Made by a program: the position numbers and the translations under genes. Shown one piece after another: positions 1 through 11,956 of a DNA stretch of 64,000 nucleotides (positions are counted from its first letter, which is position 1; every line of letters begins with the position of its first letter). This stretch comes from CAVVIO01 sp963748095. Its GTDB lineage: Bacteria > Bacteroidota > Bacteroidia > Bacteroidales > UBA10428. The stretch spans positions 1 through 64,000 of the forward strand of contig CAVVIO010000045.1 in the NCBI GenBank assembly GCA_963748095.1, read 5' to 3'. The notes beneath the pieces were generated by a model that worked only from the letters and a program-made list of their open reading frames with translations, ran no database searches and was not told the DNA's origin.

Positions 1-3000
1 ACGGCGGTATTGCCAATGTCGGTAGGCCGCTCGCCCTTACTACCCGATTCCCACATAACTACTACATCTTCCGATTCTTTTTTAGAAATGTATTGGTTAT
101 AGGAATTTTCAAAAATAATGTCATCGGCAGTAAAACCATTTGCAGCTATTACCACGGTAGCATTCCAGTAAGAGCCGTTTGTTGTTCCGCTGCCTGTATT
201 TACGTATGACAGGTATCCGTTTTCTTTGTTTACCCTTAGCACATCCGCATTCCATTTCTGGTCATTACCCATGCTGTAATAGTTATAGCCATGGCCATAG
301 TATGAAGTGATTCTCACAGCTCCTTCTGCAATGTCAACACCATTGTTTGCAAGAGCAATACTCGGAGCAACGGCAGCATTTTTCAAGAGTAATATTTGGT
401 TCGTTAATTACCAGCATTTCTTCGTAATTGCCGGGATCGATCATTACTGTTACCCGGCTAGTGTCATTGCGGTTCATTTCTCCAATAGCAGTCAGGGCCT
501 CGTTAATAGTCTGGTATTCCTTATCAGTACCAACATAGATTACCGAACTGTATTCCACAGTTTCACTAACTGAAATATTGGTGATATACGTAGTACTTGC
601 CCCGGAATCAGCAGCAATTGTCACATAACCGGCATCTGTACCTGTATAGGTATAATCAGCATATTCAAGTGTGCTTGTGCTGTGACTGGAAGTGCTAAAT
701 GTATCTGTACCGGCGATGATGAAATCAGCGGAATAATAATAAGTGATAGTTATTTGTATTCCCCGGATTAACCGGTACCTGAATGGTTGCTCCCGGCTTG
801 GCAGTTAAATGTCCTTTGGCAAGTTCGCTGCTGACTGTTCCTGTAAAGAGTAAACCTTCATAGGTAGTGTCACCGCTTGCGATAGCTTTATCGTCGAATG
901 ACCAGTTGGTGATCGGTTCAAAAGCAAGTGTTTTACTTACGTCAGCGCCATCAACTTTCAGATTTGAAGTGAGGCCAAGTTTTACAGGATACTCATCCAG
1001 ACCGCTGTAGGAAATGGCATATGTTCCGTCACGCAACGTAATATTGTCAGTGGGACCAAAACTATATGTATATCCTTCCTCATTAAGATTGGTAAAGGTG
1101 AGGCTGAGTTTGGATTCTTGTTCAGTTGTTAATCCGGTTGTGCTGATGGTAATGTTATAAACCGGTTTTGCGGCAAAAGCTAAATCTTTAGATACATTTG
1201 CATTACCTATTGTAATAGAATCTTCGGGAATGTAAAAATCGTTTACCCCCATAGCCGAAATATAATATTTACAATTGGGTTCTAGTTGAACCGAATAGGT
1301 GGATGCATTGGCATCTATCACGGGTTCAGGCTGATAGATCTTATGTGCGGAAGTATCAGCTGTATATGTGAGTGAAAGTTTTCCAATCTCAGATCCTAAT
1401 CCTGTTATGGAACCGCTTACCGTATATAATTCAACCTGCTGGACCACAACATCATGGTTGACGGTTGATTCGGTTACGTCCAGTGAGCTACCGTTGCTGA
1501 TAATGTATCCGTTAGCATTTTCAAGACTGAGTGAATAGCTATATCCGGCAGGAAGAGTGACGCTGTATCCGCCTACAGACATGGTCGACGTCCAGGCCTT
1601 TCCGGCATTATTTGTAAATACAATAGCGTAATCACCGGGAATGCCGGGAGCTGCACTAACATCAACATTACCTGTTAAAGTAAGATAAGTAGCATCTTTC
1701 CTGTAAATGCGATAATAACTTGGTTTATCCAGATCATCATAGATATGGTATGTGCCGGCTTGTTTTGCTACAAAGTTAAATTCGGCAACATCCGTTCCAA
1801 GGGATTTTGCATCCGTTTGTGAATTCGGATCGGGAACATATACAAAGTTCAGTCTCCCACTTCCGTTTTGTGATAATGCTGCAATGGTAACTTCATCATC
1901 TTCTGTTAAACTCAGGCTTAAATACCTGCCGGTAGCGGCAGAAGCGTTCACGTAAACCCTTCCGGTATAACCGGTAACACCTGAAATATTTTCATCGTAG
2001 CGTGTTATTTCTGTATTGGTTGTTCTTAACCGGTCGTTACTACCGCCAACCCAGCTTAATACGCCAGCAGTAAACGACGGGAAAACATTACCGCTGCTTC
2101 CTGCTGTAATTGACGGATCATACCATGAATTAATAGTATCTACACTCAACCTATTGTTGTAAACAGCCGTATCCAGTTGTTCAGCGCCGAAATCCCATAC
2201 ATCAATTTTACCGTTTGAGGGTTGAATGGCGGCAGCATTTTCAATAGTTAATGCATGCAGATATACTGCTCCTGAAGCAACTAATGTTCCGGTAATCACG
2301 CCAGCTCCACCTGTATAGGTAAAACTACTTGCAAATGCGTCAGCTCCTCCATTATTATCAGCAGCAATTGCACCCAAAGAGTCTCCATTTGCATTGGTAA
2401 ATACCATCAACGAATTTGCGGCGCTATAGGTACAGGTTGTTAATGTTATTGTTGCATTTCCGGCTACAATGAAATCCATAGAGTTGTCATTGTAAAAGAC
2501 TCCTCCGTGTGAAGCATCATGGTACCAGAACTGATCACCGGCATTACTATTCATAGTAACTATACCATCACTTGTAATAAATGTAGAATACTTAATTGTT
2601 GTATTCTGAGGCATTTCGCTGCCGTTTGTTAAGTCGTAAGTGTAGGTCTTGCCAGCTTCGGCAGTAACTGTTGAACTGTTATCCGTCACAATAATTTTAT
2701 AACCAAATGGTGTTGATGAGGAATCGGCATATGCAACCAGTAAGGTATCACCACTTACAGTTACAGACGAAATATTACCGTTGAATAATGGTGTGAAGCT
2801 TGAAAGCGCATTTCCCCCAAGATCTATAAAAATCGATGCTATTTCCGTTGTTGCACTGATAACCGTTCCGGCATTAACCGTAACAGTGGCATTGTCACTT
2901 GCTGTTGCGCCTGATGTTAAATGAATGGTATCACCATTGAACGAGATGTCTCCGGATTTTTGCACGTAGCTATTAAATGTTGTGTCATACGGAAAAGGAA

Positions 3001-3904
3001 CTACGTATAAAATCGGGAGATAGACTGTACTTGTAAAATCCAGTTGCACTTCTCCAGCTGAACCTACATAAAGAAAATCGACTGTTGAGCCGTCATTCCC
3101 GTAGTTTCCACTAGTTGTTGCAGATTGTGATGCTACATCAAAATCACCTGTTGCACTGGAAGCACTTATTGTTCCGGTTGAATAGATGCTACCTCCTAAT
3201 TTGATATATGAGTTTCCGGCTACCTGTAATGTGATTTTATTACCTGTTTTAAAGGCAGCACCATGCGTAGCATCATTGAATTTATATGCATTACTTGAAC
3301 CGGGATCAATACTGATCAAACCCGAATCGAGGACAAAATTTCCGTTAAAACTAACGTCATTAGGTATTATACTTCCATCTCTAAAATCGAAATAATAGAT
3401 TATATTTTTTACCGCAGAAGTTAAGTTATTCTTTGCCCCTGGTTGTTCGGGAACTACCTCAATTTGGGGTAAGTACAGGTCATTTCCGGTTCCGGCAGTG
3501 GTAGTGAATATTAATGTATCTGTACTGCCTTCGTACACAAAGTCAAAAGTTTCTGCCAAATCAGTGGAAACCTGGGTGCTCTGTTCTCCCAAATTAACAC
3601 CACCTGATTGTGAAATACCTTTCATATTCAATTTAGAATAAGCTGAACCCAGGAACCGGACTGTACAACTTCCGTCAACGGCAATTTTTATTTCACCGTC
3701 AACTTTCATATCCATACCATACTGGTCTCCGTGATCACTATAATTTCCACTTAATTTTAATGATCCGTCGGTACTTTGTCCGGCCGTAACAATGGCTCCA
3801 CCAACAAAATCGTAAAGCGTGGAGTCTGTAAATTGCCCATGTGCCAGCATATAGCTTATCAACAAGGCAAAAATTGAAAGAAAAGTTCGTTTCCTCATAG
3901 TCAT
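1..3904 (-). CDS. Modular secreted pectinesterase, 3' end beyond window, two frameshifts
   Basis: The start at 3904 opens with a signal peptide (basic start, hydrophobic core, cleavage near AHG-Q), so the protein is exported. Several beta-rich modules follow, each opening with an aromatic-D-F motif: YDF near residue 31, FDF near 170, YDL near 420, WDF near 565, and a late WSFDD copy near 1000. Between the last two lie three tandem prealbumin-like or FN3-like domains (about 735-985). The frame stops at 725, but dropping one T near 745 continues the protein, and dropping one A from the A5 run near 380 continues it again to base 1. The region after the first shift has the pectin methylesterase opening, including YQTINEAL and the G-N-Y-E-E motif (GxYxE). 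The family removes methyl esters from pectin. The modules may bind carbohydrate, but I do not recognise their family. It is divergent from the sensor-regulator at 4173, a usual arrangement for polysaccharide loci. Confidence 0.72.
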
Positions 3905-4172
3905 TAAATATTAAAGTTAGTTGTAAGTTTCCCGTAAATTTACAGGTTAGATACCCTTATCGGCATGGAATATTTGCCGTATAATCTGGAATATTTGCCG
4001 AAAATTCAGGAGAGTTTGCAATAGTTTGTTGGGTATCAGAATAGCATCGATAAGTTTTATAATAGAATGCAGGCTGAGTTAAATAGAACGTATAGTTGAG
4101 GAAAGTATTTATTGGGTCAACTTCAGGCACGGTTATTCGAACATCTGTTTTTTATAATTAAATTTGCGAGGG

Positions 4173-7100
4173 ATGAATAAAAGATATATGTACTATTTAC
4201 GGAAAATAATTGCTGTCTCTTTTGTTTTTCTTTGTTTCACTGGAATTATAAAAGCACAACGCGACTGTGTTTTTGAGCATTTATCTACTGAAGATGGTTT
4301 ATCTCATGGCAATGTTTCTGTAATGCTCAGGGATACTCGTGGTTTTATGTGGTTCGCTACCTGGGATGGAATCAACCGGTACGATGGAAATACATTCAAA
4401 GTCTATAAGGTTGAAAATGCGGACAGCTCCGGTTTGGCTTCAAACCGAGTTAAAACAATGAAAGAAGATTCTCTGGGAAATATCTGGATCATTACTTACG
4501 ATTCGCGTGCATTCCGGCTAAATCATTTTACTGAAAAGTTTGATCCGGTACCTTCTGATAATACGGACAGTATCAATGCAACCATCAATGGTATTTTCCC
4601 TTCAGCAACAGGAGATGTCTGGGTTACATCAGATAACCAGGGTGTTTACAGGGTAGTAACCGATACTGCTTCCAACAATTTCCGGGTTATTCATTATGGC
4701 GTAAAAGGAAGGATTCCGATACCTGGCGATGGTATTCGGTTTATTAATGAAGATTCCAGACAAAATATCTGGATTAATACCAACAGGGGAATTGTCTGTT
4801 TGAATCGTGATCCTGCTACAGGTCAGTTTATTCAAAAATCGTTTACTGCTCGTGTAAAGAAACTTTTTTACAGTCATATGCCAACAACTTATTATAATGC
4901 AGAATCACTTTTATTTTTTGGCACCAGTGATGGCAGTTTGCTGGTTTATAATTTATCAAAAGATGATTTGAATAAAGTTGATATCCAAAACAAATTGTCA
5001 ATAACTGATATAACAGGTACCAACAACGGCAATATTTATCTGGGCACTAACGGTAATGGAATTTATGAATACAATAGCTGGACCGGTGAGGTAACCCGTC
5101 ATTTCAATCTCCCGGATATTCATGAGGTATTGAAAATGTATGCTGATTCCCATGACCTTCTCTGGGTAGAATCACCAAACCCCGGAATTTCAAAAATAGA
5201 TTTGAATACCGGAAAATACAGGCGTTACGAACAAAAACTGGATGTATACCCGGATATTCGTCCCGGCGCCCAATGCGGATTTATGGAAGACAGGAACGGA
5301 ACATTATGGCTTACACTTAAAGGCGGTGGGTTTGGTTATTATAATCCCAAAGACGATGAAGTCGAGTATTTCTATAATAAACCGGGAGATCCGGAAAGGA
5401 AGCTGTCTAATTTTGTAAATTGTTTTTACAACGATCCATCGGGAGTGCTATGGATGAGCACTTATTTCAGAGGAATAGAGAAAGTAACTTTCATACCGAA
5501 TAAGTTCAGGTTCATACAACCTGCTCCGCAATCGAACTTTAGCATAGCTAACGAAGTCCGGGCCATGATGGAGGATTCAAAGGGATATCTGTGGGTGGCT
5601 ACTAAAAAACAGGAAGTATTTCTGATGGATAAGGATTTCAGGGTTGTGAAAAAAATTGATGCCCTGAACGGGCAACAAACAGGAAGGGTGTATGCAATGC
5701 TGGAAGACAACAACGGGAACATTTACCTGGGAACCAAAGGTAACGGTTTATACCGACTTACCAGGAAAACGTTGTTCGATTTCAATGTAAAGCATTATCT
5801 ACATGATCCTAAAGATAAAACATCCATTTCCAGTGACAATATCTACTCACTTCTTGAAGACAAAAAAGGGCATATCTGGATAGGTACCTATGGTGGTGGA
5901 GTCGATCTGCTGGTCAACGATCGTTTTTTTAATTCCGGCAATGTATTGAAAAATTATCCGAAAGAGAAAGGGATGAAGGTAAGGTGTGTTACACAGGATT
6001 ATAAAGGAAATATCTGGATTGGTACAACAGAAGGTATCATTTTCCTGGATCCGGGACGGGTTACTCCGTCGAATTACCAGTTTCATTTATACAACAAAGA
6101 AAACAATAATGTCCCGGGACTCCGCAGTAATGATGTTTTTTGGATTTTATGCGATAAAAACAAAAATATCTGGATGGCGACACTGGGAGGAGGATTGTCC
6201 CGTTTGAAGAATTATCCGAAAAGAAACCAGCCTCTTGAATTTACAGTTTTTACCAAAAAAGACGGGTTGCCAAGTGATGTTATTTTTACCATCACAGATG
6301 ATATAAAGGGAAATTTGTGGATGTCAACAGAAAACGGAATATCTTTTTTCAATCCTGTCGATACTGTTTTCAGGAATTATAACCAGTACAATGGAATTGA
6401 AAAACCCGGCTTTTCAGAAGCTGCCTGTGCTGTTCGTGCAGATGGCAGTATTTGTCTCGGGGGAAATAACGGATTATATAATTTTAATCCGTCTGCATTT
6501 GGTAACGAGCAAAAAAAGGCAAACCTTGTATTCACCGGTTTCCAGCTTTTCGGGAAAGAAATTGTTCCGGGACAGGGAAATGTACTGAATCGTTCGGTAA
6601 CCGAGACCCGCTCGATACAATTGAAGCACAATCAAAATGTATTTGGAATTACATGGGCCGGACTCGATTTCAGTATGCAGGATAAAATCCAGTATGCATA
6701 TATGCTTGAAGGTTTCGATAATACATGGCATTTCACTAAGGACCGGAATCATGCCGAATATACCAAATTATTACCGGGAAAATACGTGTTTCATGTGAAG
6801 TTCAATAATCCGGAACTTCAGGAATTGAACCCACCGGTATTGATGAATATTGAAATTCTTCCGCCTTTCTGGAAAACAACCTGGGCTTATATTATTTATG
6901 TATTGTTGACAATAATTCTGTTGGAAACAGCCCGCCGTATCATAACCACCATGATCAGACTCAGGAACGAGGTAGTAATCGAAAAGAAATTGACAGACAT
7001 CCGGATGAATTTTTTTACCAATATCTCTCACGAACTTCGGACACCCTTGACATTGATCCTTGGTCCTGCCAAAGAACTGAAAAGTAAGGAACTGTTAAGT

Positions 7101-8544
7101 GAAAAAGGGAAATCTTATGCCGGTCTGATCGAAGAAAATGCACAACGGTTGTTGCGATTGGTAAACCAACTGCTTGATTTCCGTAAAATACAAAGCAGTA
7201 AAATGAAACTGAACCTGGTGGAAGTGGATATAGTATCTTTTACCCGGGATATTTGTCATAATTTCGATGAACTGGCTGCTAAGAAAAATATTCGTTTTAC
7301 AGTTCAAAGTAAAAGCAATGTGATTAAGATATGGATGGACGAGGAAAAAATGGAAAGTGTGATCTTTAACCTGCTGTCCAATGCTTTTAAGTTTACACCC
7401 GATAATGGTTCAATCAATGTTTCAGTCAGCGAATCATTAAAAGATCACATTGTTAACATCGAAGTGAAAGATTCAGGCACAGGTGTGCCCAAAGAGCAGG
7501 AAAAGTCTTTGTTCAAGGTTTTTGCAAGTCATTATAACCTGAACCAGGGAAAGCAAACCGGCACAGGTATCGGGCTTGCTCTTTCGAAAGAGCTGGTAGA
7601 GCTTCATAACGGCGAACTTATCTATAAGCCCACACGCGGTGGCGGAGCTACATTTTGTGTCAGCCTGAAAACCAATTTCGGCTTATCACAGCAGATCAGG
7701 CAGGAGAATAGAACAAGAGTCTGATGAAATAAAAACGACTGTAGCACCTTATCTTTCTGACATTAGAAGAGAATCGAAATGGCAGTTTACCTCTTGTTCT
7801 GGTGGTGGAAGACAACCAGGAACTACAGGGAATTTTTACGTCTGCAGCTTTCCGCCAGTTTCAGGATTGAAGAAGCGGCTGACGGTAAGGAAGGGTTTGC
7901 AAAGAGCGCTGCAGCTTCAACCGGATATTATTCTTTCCGATGTGATGATGCCAGAAATGGACGGAATCCAATTACTGGATAAGATTAAAAATAATTTTGA
8001 AACCAGTCACATTCCGGTAGTACTGCTTACCGCAAAATCTTCAGTGGAAAGCAAAATAGAAGGATTGAAATACGGAGCCGATGCTTATATGACCAAACCA
8101 TTTCACAGCGAGCAGTTACAGGCTCAATTGGAAAATCTTTTACACCAGCGTGAATTGCTGAGGGACCGTTATACAAGAAAAGCGGTGGCTTCCGATGGAA
8201 ATCACATGTATACGATTACCGACAGGGATACGGAATTTCTGAACCGTGTTCGTGAAGTAATTGAGGAAAACCTTACCAACAGCGATTTCAAAATAGAAGA
8301 TCTTTATAAAACAATCGGAATGGGCAGAAGCAAGTTTTTCGAAAAGCTGAAAGGGCTTACCGGTCTTTCACCCATCGATTTCGTGAAAGAATACCGGCTG
8401 AACCATGCAATCGGACTGCTCCGAAACAGCGACTGCAACGTCTCCGAAGCTTCCTATATGTCAGGCTTTACCGATGCCGGCTATTTCAGTAAATGTTTCA
8501 AGGAAAGGTTTGGGATCAGCCCGTCACAGGTTGAGAAAAAATAA
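4173..8544 (+). CDS. Hybrid two-component system regulator (HTCS), four frameshifts in receiver region
   Basis: This one-protein regulator senses glycan fragments in the periplasm and controls polysaccharide genes. From the ATG at 4173 it has an N-terminal signal/membrane segment, many two-component propeller repeats (WxxT or WIGTxxG-type blades, about residues 30-760), a Y_Y_Y domain near 840-880, a membrane helix near 902-922, a HisKA domain with phospho-acceptor motif NISHELRTPLT near 945, a HATPase domain (GTGIGLALS), a receiver domain and an AraC-type DNA-binding domain ending at 8544. An alternative TTG start lies 9 bases upstream. The frame breaks near 7710, 7786, 7860 and 7893, and each break is repaired by deleting one base. 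The repaired receiver reads LPLVLVVEDNQEL, then LSDVMMPEMDG with the phospho-acceptor Asp. The position opposite the pectinesterase suggests a pectin-type ligand (inference). Identity is sure; intactness is not. Confidence 0.88.
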
Positions 8545-8724
8545 TTATCTTACTAGGCAAATTAAGTTATCTGAGACCTTAAAGGTTTAGTAAAACGTGG
8601 CATATAATTTGTTTAAAACATAAAATCATTTAAGGATCCTCATTGATTTGCATAACAGCCTGGAGAATCAACTGTCTCCTGGCGTTGAAGGAATTATTTT
8701 GTTTAACCTGCTAAATTTAAAACC

Positions 8725-10249
8725 ATGAAAAAAATTATTTTCTGGTCAACTCTGACCGTTATCACTTTTATTTCATTAACTGAAAATGCTTATTGCCAGT
8801 TCAATGATTTTGACCTTTCCGAATATAAATTGCCTTATTTAAAAAGACAGCAACTGGATCTCGGTTTTAACCTGAATCCGCGATACAATAATCAGTCAAA
8901 TGATAATATTGATAATATTTTTAATCAGAATAGTAATTATAAATCCAATAACAGGTATCTCAATTATAATATCAACGCTGCATATAATTATTTTTTGAAC
9001 AGTGACAAATACCAGGGTAATCAGAGTATTACACTTAATTCTTCATTGAATAGTACAAGAAGATAAAGACTCCAGTTCTTATTATAATTCCAATTATAAA
9101 AGTTATTATTTCAATTCCGATCTCAATTATTAATAGTAACAACAGGTTTTACAACGGATTGCATTTTATAGAGGTTGATTTTTCAGGAGATGTACAATTT
9201 AATTTAAATGGAAATAAGTACTTTAAACCTGATAACAATGTCTATAAGGGAAGATAAGTCTTATTCTCCGGGAATTTCCGTTTCCGTACCTGTTTATATA
9301 GGTACCGGGCGTATTGAACCGGTACAGGATGCCCGTCAGGCAATTTATATTTTTGATGAATTGTTGAAAAACGGCCGGTTGAAAAGTACTCCCGGCAAAG
9401 AAGAGATTTTGAAATTTGCCCGCCGTATCTCTGAAATTAAGAACAAACGTTTTTTCGATTCACGTTTGCGTACAATATATGAGATATCAGCCGTAGATTC
9501 ATTTCTGCAGTCAAACGGACTGGTCACTGATGCCGATGCTCTTTATTTTACGACTTTAAATGATTATTGGAATAATGCAGGCACACCAATGAGGTATGCA
9601 GGTACCCGTTTTTCAGTTGGAGTTAAGCCTGCTTTTTATAATAACTCACAGAAAACAACTAATCATGATACCATTAATAGTACATTCGTAATCAGACTAT
9701 GGAAAATAGATACTTGAACAGAACATGGTCGGCAGCCGGAACTTTCCGTTTCGATTACGAAAAACCAATAAATCTTTACTGGCAGAATTCCTTGTCTGCT
9801 AATTTTGATGCCGGTATCGAGAATTACCTCGTATACATATGATGAAATTTCAGGTCCAGGTAGCACAACCACAATCAAAACTGAAACATCAATATCCATT
9901 TGTGGAAACTGTATTGAATTATAAACTGGGATATTATCCGAATTCAAGAACGTATTTTAATTTAAATGCAGCTGCCTTATATCACCGGGAGTTTGGTAAT
10001 GAAGAAACTAATTCTCCTGACAGTAAATATAAAGTAGATGATAATCGTGTCAGTCTTTCACCGGGTTTCGGATGTTATTACTATGTGTCGCAAAAGTTCA
10101 GAATTGCAGTCAACTATAATTATCGGTTTAATTATTACAGCAATTCAAAAAAGTCAACTTCCGATTCTCCAACAGAGATAGATTATTTACAAAAACAGAA
10201 TAAACAGTATCATGCTTTTACTGCAACACTTGCGTATAGCCTTTTTTAG
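8725..10249 (+). pseudogene. Putative outer-membrane beta-barrel protein, five or more frameshifts
   Basis: The reading starts at 8725 with a clear signal peptide (MKKIIFWSTLTVITFIS, cleavage near YCQ). It continues through at least five frames in one direction, with shifts near 9060, 9130, 9255, 9700 and 9840-9900. The first three are repaired by deleting one base. The rebuilt protein is about 500 residues: alternating polar/aromatic strands rich in Asn and Tyr (YNYFLNSDKYQGNQSITLN), a central helical stretch (ARQAIYIFDELLKNGR, then a segment about 50 residues long), and more strands ending in TATLAYSLF. A terminal Phe after an amphipathic strand is typical of outer-membrane barrels. I do not recognise the family. 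The open frames agree in direction and in character, so this was recently, or still is, one gene. It follows the HTCS gene after 180 bases and ends at a hairpin terminator. Confidence 0.6.
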
Positions 10250-10261
10250 TATATTTATTTG

Positions 10262-10294
10262 AAACCTGTCAGGTTTTAGAAATCTGACAGGTTT
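10262..10294. terminator. Hairpin terminator after the barrel gene
   Basis: A perfect 11-base inverted repeat (AAACCTGTCAG and CTGACAGGTTT) with an 11-base loop starts 12 bases after the stop at 10249. It is followed by an AT-rich stretch (atttataaattt). It could serve the plus-strand barrel gene and, less convincingly, the minus-strand gene that ends at 10396. Confidence 0.7.
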
Positions 10295-10395
10295 ATTTAT
10301 AAATTTATTAGTCAACCAATTCCATAAATAATAATTTTATCATTCTGCTTATCACCTGTAGAAGAATATTTCCGCGATAGATTAATATATTAACA

Positions 10396-10977
10396 TCACG
10401 AAACCCTCTTCCCCTTCAGGCTGAAATAGAAAATCACCGATTCTATGGCTTTACGGACGGCTTCATTGATGGGGTAATAGGTAACTGCAAGTTTGAAGTC
10501 GAGGGCATACAACCGGGCATAGTACTTGCTCATTTGCGGAGCCAGCCTGCTGTTAGCAGGATCGTTTGTTTTTTCAGGGTATTTTGTTTTTAATGGATGA
10601 CAGGTTGTAAGTACAGGCTGTCCCTGTTTATTGGTGTTGGCCGAAAAACCGAACAACCGGCAGATAAGTCCGCGGTAATTGTAATGTAAACATCCCGGTG
10701 TCACCCTGGTAATAGTAAAAGGGGAGAACAACAAGCACGTTTCCTGATCGGGCCGGGCTTCTGTCTTTTCCAGTATTTCTTCGGCCATATTTTCTTTAAA
10801 AAGATAATATGCCAGTGGCAAAAATTCGAGAACCGTGGCGTGGATATCTTTTGTGGTGCAACAATGGGAGCAATGATGCAAACAACTCAGGCCACTCTTT
10901 TTCTGAAAAGCTGTCATATCCTTTTCAAGGCTTCTGAATATCTTTTCAACTTCTGAAATCTTCTTCTCAAGTAACAT
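10396..10977 (-). CDS. YkgJ-like cysteine-cluster protein
   Basis: This is a 193-residue cytoplasmic protein without signal peptide or membrane segment. It has the cysteine cluster CLHHCSHCC near residues 31-39, plus later cysteines at CLLF, CLHY, CRLFGF and CHPLK. That pattern fits the YkgJ/CxxCxxCC family, thought to bind zinc or an iron-sulfur cluster. The biochemical role of the family is not established. The N-terminal helix (EKKISEVEKIFRSLEKDM) is typical of these proteins. It is a single gene, convergent with the barrel gene and divergent from the response regulator at 11279. Confidence 0.7.
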   Translation of the reverse strand: MLLEKKISEVEKIFRSLEKDMTAFQKKSGLSCLHHCSHCCTTKDIHATVLEFLPLAYYLFKENMAEEILEKTEARPDQETCLLFSPFTITRVTPGCLHYNYRGLICRLFGFSANTNKQGQPVLTTCHPLKTKYPEKTNDPANSRLAPQMSKYYARLYALDFKLAVTYYPINEAVRKAIESVIFYFSLKGKRVS

Positions 10978-11278
10978 ACAACAGAAATAAAAATAAACCG
11001 GTTATTTCGCTTTAACATTTACGACTTTCATTGTTTTTCATAAAAGCCGGCTGTTTTATCTTAAATACTTTCAAGTAAATCCAGCGTGGTGATAAGCATG
11101 CAAATGTAATGAGGAAAATGATCGGTTGTATTTCAGGAATATAATAATTTCATACCCGTGATTTAAATTTTTTTAACTCCATGCATTCCTAACGTCAATT
11201 ACTAAATCAACACTTCAGAATCCCTACAGAAATTTAACTTAATTTTAGGCTATCTTAGAGATTGTTTAAGTACTGGGA
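10978..11278. other. Intergenic region between divergent genes
   Basis: About 300 AT-rich bases lie between the start of the cysteine-cluster gene and the start of the response regulator, so promoters for both must lie here. I see no open frame, strong hairpin or repeat, and no convincing match to the Bacteroidota promoter (TTTG and TAnnTTTG at the right spacing). Confidence 0.5.
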
Positions 11279-11956
11279 ATGAAATTACTTATTGTTGAAG
11301 ATGAATTGCAATTGCTTGATTCTATAACGGAATACCTTCAGCAGGAGGGATATATCTGTGAAAGAGCGACCGGTTTTCTGGATGCCGAAGAGAAACTTGC
11401 CCTTTATCAGTATGGGGTAGTGATACTGGATATAACGCTACCCGATGGAAACGGACTTGATTTACTGCACCAATTGAAAAAAGATCATCCGGATACAGGG
11501 ATTCTGATCGTTTCAGCAAGAGATTCACTGGATGATAAGCTGAAAGGACTCGACCTGGGAGCGGATGACTATATTACCAAACCTTTTCATCTGGCCGAAC
11601 TTAATTCCAGGATCAAAGCGCTTATTCGCAGAAAATCTTTTAACGGACAACTTAAAGTAACTTTTCAGGAAATAGAAATTAATCCCGATTCAAACGAAGT
11701 ACATGTAAAGGGTCACCTGCTTGATCTTACCAGGAAAGAATACGAGTTACTGCTTTACTTTGTAACAAATAAAAGAAGAGTATTATCGAAAGGGACCATT
11801 GCCGAATTTTTATGGGGTGACAACATTGATCTGGCAGATAACTTCGATTTTATTTACACACACATTAAAAACCTTCGGAAAAAAATTGAAAAGGCCGGTG
11901 GCGATGATTATATTAAAACCATTTACGGACTGGGGTACAAATTTACGGATGTATGA
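11279..11956 (+). CDS. OmpR/PhoB-family response regulator
   Basis: The 225-residue protein has a receiver domain (residues 1-115) and a winged-helix DNA-binding domain (about 125-225). The receiver has the acidic pocket VEDE at the start, the phospho-acceptor Asp in VILDITLPDGNGLDLL, the conserved SARDS and the switch Lys in DDYITKPFHLAEL. The C-terminal part has LTRKEYELLLYF and the ending IKTIYGLGYKF, both typical of OmpR-type regulators. Its stop overlaps the start of the sensor kinase by four bases (ATGA), so the two are co-translated and almost certainly form a pair. The signal is unknown. Confidence 0.93.
   Translation: MKLLIVEDELQLLDSITEYLQQEGYICERATGFLDAEEKLALYQYGVVILDITLPDGNGLDLLHQLKKDHPDTGILIVSARDSLDDKLKGLDLGADDYITKPFHLAELNSRIKALIRRKSFNGQLKVTFQEIEINPDSNEVHVKGHLLDLTRKEYELLLYFVTNKRRVLSKGTIAEFLWGDNIDLADNFDFIYTHIKNLRKKIEKAGGDDYIKTIYGLGYKFTDV

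Noticed and set aside
4159..4166. TAAATTTG matches the Bacteroidota -7 element just upstream of the HTCS start, suggesting a leaderless transcript.
   Set aside because: No upstream TTTG-type box lies at the proper distance and the element occurs easily in AT-rich DNA; too weak to call.
7700..7900. Programmed frameshifting in the HTCS receiver.
   Set aside because: Four shifts within 200 bases without slippery sites or common context, and the same insertion pattern in unrelated genes, point to sequence error.
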